Positions 52,502 to 59,976 of a stretch of DNA of 64,000 nucleotides are shown piece after piece. Origin of the DNA: Candidatus Endomicrobium embiratermitis (GTDB taxonomy: Bacteria; Elusimicrobiota; Endomicrobiia; Endomicrobiales; Endomicrobiaceae); the NCBI GenBank assembly GCA_009781315.1, contig WQYI01000003.1:1-64000 (forward strand), read 5' to 3'. The notes under the pieces are model-generated. The model saw only the letters and a list, made by a program, of their open reading frames with translations, made no database searches and had not been told where the DNA came from. Made by a program: the position numbers and the translations under genes. The first letter of the stretch is position 1; every line of letters starts with the position of its first letter.

Positions 52502-52551
52502 AACATTTTATCCCTCATTCTCCGTGCATAACGCCTGCGCCGAAAAAACTG

Positions 52552-52580
52552 TTGACATAAAAAAGCCGATGCTGTATATT
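52552..52580 (+). promoter_or_regulatory. Strong sigma-70-like promoter upstream of a short GC-rich hairpin
   Basis: TTGACA (52552-52557), a 17-bp spacer and TATATT (52575-52580) form the best-matched promoter I see in the window. It points right, but the next gene has its own promoter, so this one may serve a short RNA. Confidence 0.6.
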
Positions 52581-52587
52581 ATACCTG

Positions 52588-52646
52588 CAGGGGGCGCCGC
52601 CGACGTAATAAACACAGAGGCCGCGCTCCTTTTCTTTTTTTTTCAT
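52588..52646 (+). ncRNA. Candidate ~60-nt small RNA or attenuated leader
   Basis: Starting about 8 nt after the TATATT box there is GC-rich sequence: GGGGGCGCCGCC pairs imperfectly with GGCCGCGCTCC across CGACGTAATAAACACAGA. A pyrimidine run, TTTTCTTTTTTTTT, follows. Promoter, GC hairpin and T-run in 60 nt make an autonomous small transcript likely. The alternative is an attenuator of the cold-shock gene that follows. Confidence 0.45.
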
Positions 52647-52652
52647 ACGCGC

Positions 52653-52682
52653 TTGACATTTGTTTAATTATTTTACTACAAT
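52653..52682 (+). promoter_or_regulatory. Promoter of the second cold-shock gene, with structured leader
   Basis: TTGACA (52653-52658), an 18-bp spacer and TACAAT (52677-52682). The ~65-nt leader carries two perfect hairpins, GTTCAC-aag-GTGAAC (52691-52705) and ATCTGC-gaaat-GCAGAT (52716-52732). AGGAG (52741-52745) and the ATG follow. A leader of this type can sense temperature, as in other cspA genes. Confidence 0.65.
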
Positions 52683-52754
52683 AATCAAGCGTTCACAAGG
52701 TGAACGGAAATTAGTATCTGCGAAATGCAGATGAAAAACAAGGAGTTGCAGCAA

Positions 52755-52958
52755 ATGGCACAAGGCAAAGTGAAGTGGTTTAACGACCAAAAAGGTTACG
52801 GATTCATTTCCAACGATGACGGTTCAGGCGATGTATTTGCACACTATTCGGCTATTCAGTCGGATGGTTTCAAATCTTTAGCAGAAGGCGACAGCGTTGA
52901 ATTTGAAGTTGTTAATTCAGACAAAGGTCCCAAAGCAGCGAACATAAAAAAGATCTAA
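52755..52958 (+). CDS. cspA: Cold-shock protein (CspA family), second copy
   Basis: This 67-residue protein is closely similar to the one at 12645 ([47 protein letters not shown]), with RNP1 and RNP2 motifs intact. I start at 52755 (AGGAG 9 nt upstream); an ATG-like frame 10 codons earlier runs through the leader hairpin. It has its own promoter and terminator, so it is monocistronic. Confidence 0.95.
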   Translation: MAQGKVKWFNDQKGYGFISNDDGSGDVFAHYSAIQSDGFKSLAEGDSVEFEVVNSDKGPKAANIKKI

Positions 52959-52975
52959 CTCTAACAAAACAACTT

Positions 52976-53008
52976 AAAGCCCCCGTTGAATTTTCAACGG
53001 GGGCTTTT
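52976..53008 (+). terminator. Terminator of the cold-shock gene
   Basis: AAAGCCCCCGTTGAA and TTCAACGGGGGCTTTT form a 15-bp perfect stem with a very small TT loop, followed by T-rich sequence. Confidence 0.9.
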
Positions 53009-53016
53009 CATTTTTC

Positions 53017-53070
53017 TGGATTGCTTCCCTTCGGCTACGCTCAGGGCAGGTTATCCTCGCAATGACAGGC
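53017..53070. repeat. Dispersed hairpin repeat (GCAATGACAG end)
   Basis: CTGGATTGCTTCCCTTCGGC, then TACGCTCAGGGCAGG and CTCGCAATGACAG. The CTTCGGCTwCGCTCAGG core is shared with the copy at 15623 and the end with 22492. Confidence 0.6.
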
Positions 53071-53078
53071 TGTCAATG

Positions 53079-55010
53079 TCACTTCTGTATTGCTATTTTT
53101 TTGACTTTCTTTCCGCTTGCCGGAGTATTTATGGTCACGAAATAAATTCCGGGAGCAATTTGAGAGCCGTTTTGGTTTTTAAGATTCCACGTTATAGTTC
53201 TTCTGCCGTTAGAGTCGGCTTGAGCGTCATCCGGTCCGAAAGATTTTACGAACTCGCCCATAACCGTAAACACATTAACTTCTATGAGTCCGGTATTAAA
53301 CGGAAAATTCGTAAATTTTATATAGCCTTTTTTGCTTATGCTTGCGGGATTGGGGTAACATATAATATCGCCCGCATTGTCATAAGGCAAATCTGAAACG
53401 TCCAATACAAGTTTGCCTCTGCCGTAAGTATTATCCGGAGACGAAGCCACTTGTTTTGCAAATCCGAGAACATAGTTTTTAAATTTTCCATTGGCCGTAT
53501 TTGTGGAAAGAGTCGTATCTAAAGACAACAAAAGCGCCGCGGCTCCCGCGATATGCGGTGTAGCCGCCGAAGTGCCTTCAAAGTTCTTCGGTCCGTAAGA
53601 AACAGTTGTGACTCCGTCAGGACCGCAAATGTCCGGTTTCTGAACGGAAGGAAAAGCATAAGAGAAAGCGCTGTTTGCCATCGTAGGACCTCTAGAGCTG
53701 AAAACTTGTATCGGACCATTTCCCCAGTTGGCAACATTAATCGCGCCTACAGTCAGGGCTGTTCTGGCATCTCCGGGAGAAGAGAGGCTTGACTGTGAAT
53801 TTCTGTCTAAAGAATTATTTACCGGACTGTAATATCCCGATTGCAGCGGACTGTTAAACAACAGCCTTAAAGCCACATTGTTATAATTGTTGTTTTTCTT
53901 TATTTTAAATCTCAGCGAAGTGTAGCCGGTATCATTATAGAAATAAACAACCGGAGGATATCCCGGAATCCAAACGCCTTCCGTAGATTCTATAAACGTT
54001 CCGTTTTGATCGTATATATACAACGCGTAATCTTTGTCCATAGCATTAAAATCGTCCCAAACAAAAACCACATCGGGTATACTCAGGCTGATATTATACG
54101 GAACAGAAACGTCTATGTAATCATTTCCGCTGCCGAATTTCATCCAGCCGGTAGTAGACCCGCTGACTTCATAATCTTCAAACATACTCATCCACGAAAT
54201 CTGAGCTTCGTTACCGGCCGCTACTACGGACAAAATATTATTTGCCGTTCCGGTGCTGTCTAAAATGTCAGCCGCGAAGCTTGTGCCGTCAACAAAGCTG
54301 TCGCCCGTAAAAGACCAGCCGATGGAAGCCGTTATAATATGAATGCCCGTTGATACGCAGTAATCGTAAGCTTCCTGAAATGAAGCTTCATCTCCGACCT
54401 TTAACAGATAAAGTTTAGCTCCGGGAGCTATATCATACACTATCTCGGCGCAGGCGCTTCCGTGTATATCGGATTCAAAAGGCTCAGCGGGAGCGCTGGT
54501 AAAATTTTGCGTGCTTACGTTTACGGGAAGTTCTCCCGAAGCTATAAGATTTCTATATCCCTGAAAACCGACGTCTACTACGGCTATTTTAACTCCTTGT
54601 CCCGTAACATTGTTAAAAAGATACTTTGAAGCGTTTATCGCGTTCGCGCCTTCGGAAATTACCCCCATGGGTTTAGCGTTAAAAGATAAATCCGCAAACC
54701 TTACTCCTCTGATTTTATTGATACCGTCAATAAGCCTTAGCGGGATTTCCGCCGTCAAAAAACTCCTTGATTTTGCATAGTCTATATTATTCGCGTGAAA
54801 AAACGATAAATCTATATTATCGCTGTTTTTATCTTCAGGATAAAATAAAACTCTTATCTTAGCGTCGGAAACGGACTTTGCGAGTTTTGAAGATCTCTCG
54901 GCGGCGCGTTTCAGGTTCGGACTTATCACAGACGAATTTTGCGCAAACGCCGCAGCGCAAAAGAGTAAAAGTAAAACGGGAATGATTTTTAATATTTTAA
55001 AAAGTTTCAT
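53079..55010 (-). CDS. Secreted subtilisin-like protease with type IX-like C-terminal domain
   Basis: This is a 643-residue exported protein with a signal peptide (PVLLLLFCAAAFAQ). The S8 peptidase domain has the triad Asp146 (KIAVVDVGF), His193 (SDIHGSACAEI) and Ser491 (EGTSAATPHIAGA), with a ~150-residue beta-rich insertion between the oxyanion region and the Ser block. The last ~90 residues (CYPNPASI, VNVFTVMGEFVKSF, WNLKNQNGSQIAPGIYFV, KKVKKIAIQK) look like a type IX secretion C-terminal sorting domain or FlgD-like Ig domain. It lies 53 nt downstream of the PorV-like gene. Surface or secreted proteolysis is expected. Confidence 0.9.
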   Translation of the reverse strand: MKLFKILKIIPVLLLLFCAAAFAQNSSVISPNLKRAAERSSKLAKSVSDAKIRVLFYPEDKNSDNIDLSFFHANNIDYAKSRSFLTAEIPLRLIDGINKIRGVRFADLSFNAKPMGVISEGANAINASKYLFNNVTGQGVKIAVVDVGFQGYRNLIASGELPVNVSTQNFTSAPAEPFESDIHGSACAEIVYDIAPGAKLYLLKVGDEASFQEAYDYCVSTGIHIITASIGWSFTGDSFVDGTSFAADILDSTGTANNILSVVAAGNEAQISWMSMFEDYEVSGSTTGWMKFGSGNDYIDVSVPYNISLSIPDVVFVWDDFNAMDKDYALYIYDQNGTFIESTEGVWIPGYPPVVYFYNDTGYTSLRFKIKKNNNYNNVALRLLFNSPLQSGYYSPVNNSLDRNSQSSLSSPGDARTALTVGAINVANWGNGPIQVFSSRGPTMANSAFSYAFPSVQKPDICGPDGVTTVSYGPKNFEGTSAATPHIAGAAALLLSLDTTLSTNTANGKFKNYVLGFAKQVASSPDNTYGRGKLVLDVSDLPYDNAGDIICYPNPASISKKGYIKFTNFPFNTGLIEVNVFTVMGEFVKSFGPDDAQADSNGRRTITWNLKNQNGSQIAPGIYFVTINTPASGKKVKKIAIQK

Positions 55011-55063
55011 AGTTTTTTAAATTGCAAAAAAAATATTTTCAGACAGACAACGCGGTTTTGCCG

Positions 55064-55990
55064 CTAAAAACTTATGTTCAGCGAAAACATGTTTGTATTT
55101 CCTAAATCGCCGAAAGGAAGCCACGCGTAATCTATAGAAACAAAACCATATTCGAAACCGAAACCGAATGACAAATTCCTCTGATACAATTCTCCCAAAG
55201 ATTCGTTGTCATTGGTTACCGGAAGGCTGTAACCCGCTCTTAAAAAAAACATTTCGTTAAACGCATATTCGCCGGCGGCCTTAAGCCATACGGTATTGTC
55301 AAAATACGCTTTAATTCCTAAAGCGTAAATAAACGGTTCTTCTTCATGAGTATTTACAAAATCTATATAAAAACTCGACGGCAGAGGATAACCTTCAACG
55401 TCGGCTCCTACATTTTCAAAACCGCCCGAAACATACCATGTCGTATCCGCATTGCCGGGAATATACGCCCCGGAAAAATTAAAAGCCGCGCCCGCGATAC
55501 TGCTGTCGTATATTTTCTGCCATACGTATTTCACCGAGATTCCCAAAGAAACGTCCCGGAATATTTCTTTTCCCAAGCCTATGCTTACGTAAGCGTCGTT
55601 TGCGTCAAAACTTCCGTTAGGCAGATAATTTCCGGAAGAATCTTCAATATATGAATCTATTTTGCCGTAATTCATGCCGGCATAAGAAACGTTTATTCCG
55701 AAATTTTTGAAAGGCGAGGTAAAACTTAAAGAATTATAATTTACATCCTGGAAATGCGAGGCGTAAGCGGCGGAAAGCACGGGTTTTTCAACAGACGGAA
55801 TCATTGACGGATTTGAAACCGAAGCGGATACAAACAGAGAAGATATTCCAGCCATTGAGGCGACTTGGGCGTTAAAAGGCATTTTCAAAAAATTAAATGC
55901 CGTAGTACCGGCGGCGTTTTCCGCAAAAACCGGAGACGTAAAAAAAATTACCGACAGGCAACAGATTAACGTTTTTCTTGTAATCGGCAT
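55064..55990 (-). CDS. PorV/PorQ-like outer-membrane beta-barrel protein
   Basis: This 308-residue protein has a signal peptide (TLICCLSVIFFTSPVFA) and a beta-barrel pattern. GTTAFNFLKMPFNAQVASMAG at the start of the mature part is the typical PorV/PorQ (UPF0164) opening; it ends MFSLNISF with terminal Phe. In Bacteroidota PorV helps deliver type IX cargo at the cell surface. The start at 55990 is chosen because TATAAT lies 6 nt before this ATG, and the nominal upstream start would use the promoter box itself as codons. It forms an operon with the subtilase. Confidence 0.8.
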   Translation of the reverse strand: MPITRKTLICCLSVIFFTSPVFAENAAGTTAFNFLKMPFNAQVASMAGISSLFVSASVSNPSMIPSVEKPVLSAAYASHFQDVNYNSLSFTSPFKNFGINVSYAGMNYGKIDSYIEDSSGNYLPNGSFDANDAYVSIGLGKEIFRDVSLGISVKYVWQKIYDSSIAGAAFNFSGAYIPGNADTTWYVSGGFENVGADVEGYPLPSSFYIDFVNTHEEEPFIYALGIKAYFDNTVWLKAAGEYAFNEMFFLRAGYSLPVTNDNESLGELYQRNLSFGFGFEYGFVSIDYAWLPFGDLGNTNMFSLNISF

Positions 55991-55996
55991 TGAAAG

Positions 55997-56002
55997 ATTA
56001 TA
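55997..56002 (-). promoter_or_regulatory. -10 box of the PorV-like/subtilase operon, leaderless
   Basis: TATAAT reads leftwards, then CTTTCA, then ATG. It lies immediately after the aquaporin terminator hairpin. Confidence 0.55.
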
Positions 56003-56008
56003 CAAAAT

Positions 56009-56044
56009 AAAGAACGGCGATGCTTAAACGCATCGCCGTTCTTT
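56009..56044. terminator. Bidirectional terminator after aqpZ
   Basis: AAAGAACGGCGATGC and GCATCGCCGTTCTTT form a perfect 15-bp stem with loop TTAAAC. A and T ends are on both sides. It insulates the aquaporin operon from the PorV-like promoter. Confidence 0.9.
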
Positions 56045-56078
56045 ATCGGTAATTGGTAATTTGTATTACGTAATTTCT

Positions 56079-56753
56079 TTATGCAGTTTTCTCGTCGGTG
56101 CTGACAAGTTTCCATAAATACGCGCCAAGGAACGCGCCGGCCGTAGGAGCTAATAAGAAAAGCCACAGCTGCAATATTGCTTCTGCCGACCCTGTAAATA
56201 ACATCATTAACGCAGGCCCTATGCTTCTTGCCGGATTAACGGATGTGCCGGTTATGGGAATGCAAACAATGTGAATAAGCACAAGAGCCAAACCTATTGC
56301 AAGACCCGCGAATTTAACGTTGGCTTTAGCGCTTGTCGCTCCCAAAATGACAAAAATGAAAAGCGCGGTAAAAACAGTTTCAGCGGTAAACGCTACGGGT
56401 ATATTGCTGAAAGAATTTTGACCCAGAGAAGCAATTTTTACCGTAAAAAATTTTGAAGCAAGAAGACAAAGTATCAACGCGCCGATAAACGCGCCGGCAG
56501 TTTGATAGATCATGTAGTTAATTGCGTCTTTTTTGTCGATTTTGCCGCTGAACCACATAGCCGTAGTAATGGCGGGATTAATATGGCATCCGGAAATCGG
56601 CCCTATCGCATAAACCATAACAAGAACAGTAAGACCAAAAGCAAATGCTATGCCGAGATACCCGACATAACTGCCCGCAAAAACCGCGCTTCCGCAGCCC
56701 ATCAAAACTAAAAACATCGTTCCCAAAAGTTCCGCGACATACTTCTTGTTCAT
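56079..56753 (-). CDS. aqpZ: Aquaporin (AqpZ/MIP family)
   Basis: This is a 224-residue six-helix channel with both NPA motifs (HINPAITTA and TSVNPARSIGP) and the N-terminal AELLGTMFLVLMGCGSAVF. It conducts water, possibly also small neutral solutes. GGGGGAG 2 nt before ATG is an unusually close ribosome-binding site. It is the last gene of the metV-metF direction, after a hairpin repeat. Confidence 0.95.
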   Translation of the reverse strand: MNKKYVAELLGTMFLVLMGCGSAVFAGSYVGYLGIAFAFGLTVLVMVYAIGPISGCHINPAITTAMWFSGKIDKKDAINYMIYQTAGAFIGALILCLLASKFFTVKIASLGQNSFSNIPVAFTAETVFTALFIFVILGATSAKANVKFAGLAIGLALVLIHIVCIPITGTSVNPARSIGPALMMLFTGSAEAILQLWLFLLAPTAGAFLGAYLWKLVSTDEKTA

Positions 56754-56767
56754 TACTCCCCCTTTTT

Positions 56768-56880
56768 AAAGACAGAGTTGAAAGTGAGAAGTGAAAAGTG
56801 GAAATAGCGGAAAACGACCTACAAATCCGAATTTTTCACTTTCCGCTTTTAACTTTTCACTTTTCACTTTTCACTTTGTC
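56768..56880. repeat. GTGAAAAGT-type long hairpin repeat reaching into metF
   Basis: GACAGAGTTGAAAGTGAGAA, then GTGAAAAGTGGAAA, is mirrored by TTTTCACTTTTCACTTTTCA and CTTTGTC. The right arm contains the metF stop codon and last codons (QSEK-stop). Confidence 0.75.
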
Positions 56881-57724
56881 GTATTATTTCCGGTATATAT
56901 TCTTCCATACCTATTGCCATTATATGCACGCCGTCTGCAAAGGAACGAAGTTCCTTTATAGTTTCGGAGCAAATCTTTATTCCTTCGGATAACGGATCTG
57001 CGGCCGAATTAATCCTGTCCTGAATTTTTTGCGGAATGTTTACTCCCGGCAGTTTTTGCAAAAACTGCATAAACTTTACGGACTTTATCAGAGTCACGCC
57101 GGGCAAAACTTTAACTTCCAGTCTTTTTATTTTATCAAAAAAAACTTTGAACCCGGCCGCGTCAAAAATTGTCTGGGTCTGAAAAAATTCAGCCCCCGCG
57201 CTGACTTTTTTCTCAAACATAAGAGCCTGCAAATCGTCGGGATGCGCCGAAGGATTTACGACCGCTCCTACGCAAAATTTCGGCGCGCCCTGAAGTTTTT
57301 TTCCTGCCAAATCCACGCCGGTTTCAAGAAGCCTTGCGGTTTTTATAAGCTGAACGGTATCCAAATCATAAACGGTTTTTGTTCCGGCGTATTCGCCGGC
57401 ATTAGGATGGTCGCCGCTGATAATTAAAACGTTTTCTATGCCTAAAATATTCGCGCTTAAAAGTTCGGACTGCAGCGCTATCCTGTTTTTATCCCTTGCG
57501 GCAAGCTGCATTATGGGTTCTATGCCGGTTTCAAGTAAAAGCCTGCTCATGGCAAGCGACCCTGCGCGCATTGAAGCGCGCTGATTATCGGTTACGTTAA
57601 CGGCATCCAAGCTTTTTAGGCTCGCAGCCCTGTTTAAAAACGACGAAACGTCCGTCCCTTTAGGAGGAAATAGTTCCGCGGTTATTAAAAACTTGTCTGA
57701 TTTTAATTTTTCTTTGAATTTCAA
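56864..57724 (-). CDS. metF: Methylenetetrahydrofolate reductase
   Basis: This 286-residue TIM-barrel flavoprotein reduces methylene-THF to methyl-THF. The N-terminal catalytic Glu is in LITAELFPPKGTD, with NVTDNQRASMRAGSL, LLSANILGIENVLIISGDHP and GAEFFQTQTIFD. The MetV-like gene lies directly upstream, as in acetogens, where MetFV acts in one-carbon metabolism. The final residues (RQSEK) and stop are read from the GTGAAAAGT repeat arm. Confidence 0.93.
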   Translation of the reverse strand: MKFKEKLKSDKFLITAELFPPKGTDVSSFLNRAASLKSLDAVNVTDNQRASMRAGSLAMSRLLLETGIEPIMQLAARDKNRIALQSELLSANILGIENVLIISGDHPNAGEYAGTKTVYDLDTVQLIKTARLLETGVDLAGKKLQGAPKFCVGAVVNPSAHPDDLQALMFEKKVSAGAEFFQTQTIFDAAGFKVFFDKIKRLEVKVLPGVTLIKSVKFMQFLQKLPGVNIPQKIQDRINSAADPLSEGIKICSETIKELRSFADGVHIMAIGMEEYIPEIIRQSEK

Positions 57725-57778
57725 AAGCTTCGCTTTCCTTTTGTTTTTGATTCGTCATTCGTAATTTGTAATTGTTTA

Positions 57779-58396
57779 TCAGTACTCTTTGTTTTGCTTA
57801 GGCTGTATATATTGTTTCAAAAATTTATCAAGTTTGCCGTTTTTCTTTAATTTTTCATATATTAAAACCCAGGCGCAGTCTTTTGTCTGATCGGTTTCGC
57901 ATTTTCCGTTGACAAAACCTCCGCACGGTCCGTTGACAAGACTTTTCGGACATCTGGTACGCGGGCAAATCCCCTGCGTTTCAATCAGAATACATTCGCC
58001 GCAAATACCGCAAAACTTTTTATATACGCCTATTCTTTCCGTCGAACCTACATATCTCGAATTTAACGCGGGAATAATAACTTTTTCGGATATTTTTTCT
58101 ACGGATTGGCTGCCCGCGCCGCAAGAAAGCATTATAACGGCGTCCGCTTTTTGGAAACATTCGTTTTTCAATAAGTCTTTTTTTGCAAGACGCATATCGC
58201 ATGCAGATTCTAATTCTGTGTTTCCTAAAACCGTTTTGCCGTTTTTTTCAAGAAATTCTTTGAGTTCCGATACGGCTTTTTGGTCGCCGGTGCCGCACTT
58301 TGCCGCGCAACTGCCGCACGACACTATAAACAGAGTGTTTGCTCCGCTTACGCTTTTAAGAATTTCGTCTAAAGGTTTTTTTACGGTTATTATCAT
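57779..58396 (-). CDS. MetV-like zinc/Fe-S protein (MTHFR C-terminal domain family)
   Basis: This is a 205-residue protein with many cysteines: SCGSCAAKCGTG near residue 27, MLSCGAGSQ, and the C-terminal cluster FCGICGECILIETQGICPRTRCPKSL plus NGPCGGF. This corresponds to the zinc-binding MetV subunit that partners MetF in acetogens; extra Cys residues could hold Fe-S clusters. It is the gene before metF (54 nt), so a MetFV complex is likely, with an electron donor unknown. Confidence 0.88.
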   Translation of the reverse strand: MIITVKKPLDEILKSVSGANTLFIVSCGSCAAKCGTGDQKAVSELKEFLEKNGKTVLGNTELESACDMRLAKKDLLKNECFQKADAVIMLSCGAGSQSVEKISEKVIIPALNSRYVGSTERIGVYKKFCGICGECILIETQGICPRTRCPKSLVNGPCGGFVNGKCETDQTKDCAWVLIYEKLKKNGKLDKFLKQYIQPKQNKEY

Positions 58397-58407
58397 AGTT
58401 TAACTGC

Positions 58408-58498
58408 CGAAGATGAGAAGTTGAGAGGTTGAGAAGCTGAGCAACTGCTTTGCCTTTGTTTTTGCTCAACTTCTCAACTTCCCAGCTTCACAACTTCC
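58408..58498. repeat. GAGAAGTTGAGA-type hairpin repeat reaching into pth
   Basis: AGATGAGAAGTTGAGAGGTT, then GAGAAGCTGAGCAA, is mirrored by TTGCTCAACTTCTCAACTTC and CCAGCTTCACAACTTCC, around TTTGCCTTTG. The right arm encodes the last ten or so residues and the stop codon of pth. Confidence 0.75.
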
Positions 58499-59050
58499 TT
58501 TTGAAATTGCTTTTTCAAGTCCTGTTTTATTTATCTCGTCAAACAGCATAAGAGCTTTTTGTTTCACTGCTGCGATTTTTTCTTTATCTTCGTCGCGAAA
58601 TTTGGAAAGAACATAATCCGCCGTTGGAATAAATTCCGGCAAAGGCCCTATACCAAGTTTCATTCTCGGAAAATTTTGGGAATTGATATGGCTTATTATT
58701 GAACTTATGCCGTTATGCCCGCCGGCGGAACCCGAAAGCCTTAAACGGAACTCGCCTAAGGCAATAGAAAAATCGTCGTAAAAAACAAAAATTTCGTCCG
58801 CGTTTATTTTATAATATCTTGCGAAATTTGAAACGGCAATGCCCGAATTATTCATAAACATAGCCGGTTTTAAAAGCGCGATTTTTGCGCCGTCATAATC
58901 GTAAAAAGAAATATCCGCCATATCAGACCAAGTTTTAAATTCCAAACGCTTGTTTTCAGCAATTTCATCTAAAACCATAAAGCCTAAATTATGGCGGGTA
59001 TTTTCATATTTATTTCCGGGATTTCCCAATCCGACAAAAAGTTTAATCAT
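58466..59050 (-). CDS. pth: Peptidyl-tRNA hydrolase
   Basis: This 194-residue enzyme recycles peptidyl-tRNA. Seen are KLFVGLGNPGNKYENTRHNLGF with the catalytic His, PAMFMNNSG, VFYDDFSIALGEFRLR and GSAGGHNGISSI. The C-terminal tail (KGSCEAGKLRS) differs from the usual family end and is translated from the adjacent GAGAAGTT repeat. It belongs to the conserved glmU-prs-rplY-pth run. Confidence 0.95.
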   Translation of the reverse strand: MIKLFVGLGNPGNKYENTRHNLGFMVLDEIAENKRLEFKTWSDMADISFYDYDGAKIALLKPAMFMNNSGIAVSNFARYYKINADEIFVFYDDFSIALGEFRLRLSGSAGGHNGISSIISHINSQNFPRMKLGIGPLPEFIPTADYVLSKFRDEDKEKIAAVKQKALMLFDEINKTGLEKAISKGSCEAGKLRS

Positions 59051-59060
59051 TTTTTAACAA

Positions 59061-59144
59061 CCGAGGGTGAGATGGTCAGAAGTTGAGCAACAACAAAAAT
59101 CTTTGCCTTTGCCCAGCTTCCCATCCTCCCACCTTCTCATCATC
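59061..59144. repeat. GAGAAGTTGAGA-type hairpin repeat between rplY and pth
   Basis: GAGGGTGAGATGGTCAGAAG, then TTGAGCAAC, is mirrored by GCCCAGCTTCCCATCCTCCC and ACCTTCTCATC, around CAAAAATCTTTGCCTTTG. It shares its plan and partial unit sequence with 50237 and 58408. Confidence 0.65.
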
Positions 59145-59148
59145 TAAA

Positions 59149-59835
59149 TTATTTTTTCGCTCCTGCTGCCGGCGCCGCGGCGCCTTCTTCGCCTTCTTTA
59201 TCTTTCTTGCCTTTGGATATAACTTCAGGCTGCGCTGCTTCCGCTCCTACCGCCGCCGCTTCCGCGGGTTTTTCTTCCTCAACTTTTATCGTTACTATGT
59301 GAACTATAAGCGTGGATGGAGCCTGCAGATATTCAACGCCGTCCAGTTTAGGCAAATCGCCCACGGTAATTCCCTGCCCTATGCCCAAAGGAGAAACGTC
59401 AACGCTGATTTTCTGCGGAATATTTGTAGGAAGAGCTTTTACCTGAACTTCTCTTACTATAAATTCCATAAGCCCGCCGAAATTCTTAACACCGTCCGCA
59501 ACGCCTTCAATATGAATAGGAACAAGAACTTCAATTTTGTCTTTAAGCGAAATGGCTTTAAAATCTATGTGTATCGGATCCTGAGTTAAAATGTCTCTCT
59601 GGAGAGATTTTACAATAGCTGTTTTCTTGCCGTCTTTAAACTTCAAATTGATAACTACGTTTGCTCCGTTGGCTTCTATGAGCGACAAAAACGCTTTTGA
59701 ATCTACGACTATGGATTCCGCCTTAATGTCTTTTCCGTAAAGCACCGCGGGAACTTTTCCGCTTTTTCTCATTGCGGCAAGTTCGCTTTTCTTGCCAAGA
59801 TTTCTGCTCTCTGCGTCCAAAATTACTTCCTTCAT
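59149..59835 (-). CDS. rplY: 50S ribosomal protein L25 (CTC type)
   Basis: This is a 228-residue protein. The L25 domain (about 1-95: EVILDAESRNLGKKSELAAMR, VPAVLYGKDI, IHIDFKAISL) binds 5S rRNA and is followed by the CTC beta domain (about 96-185). The C-terminal tail is rich in Glu, Ala and Lys. It lies between prs and pth, the usual order. Confidence 0.95.
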   Translation of the reverse strand: MKEVILDAESRNLGKKSELAAMRKSGKVPAVLYGKDIKAESIVVDSKAFLSLIEANGANVVINLKFKDGKKTAIVKSLQRDILTQDPIHIDFKAISLKDKIEVLVPIHIEGVADGVKNFGGLMEFIVREVQVKALPTNIPQKISVDVSPLGIGQGITVGDLPKLDGVEYLQAPSTLIVHIVTIKVEEEKPAEAAAVGAEAAQPEVISKGKKDKEGEEGAAAPAAGAKK

Positions 59836-59976
59836 TTAAATCTCCTTGCGATAAGGTAATAGATAAACCGTTTAAGGTTTTCTAAAACTTCTCTTTGTAA
59901 CTATGCACAGTTACTTTATGTATTTATAACGCGGAGTATTTTAAGATACATATACTTAAAAGACAAGCGTCATATT

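Noticed and set aside
55990-56005. Upstream TTG start for the PorV-like protein
   Set aside because: Its codons coincide with the TATAAT box, and the signal peptide is better defined from the ATG at 55990.
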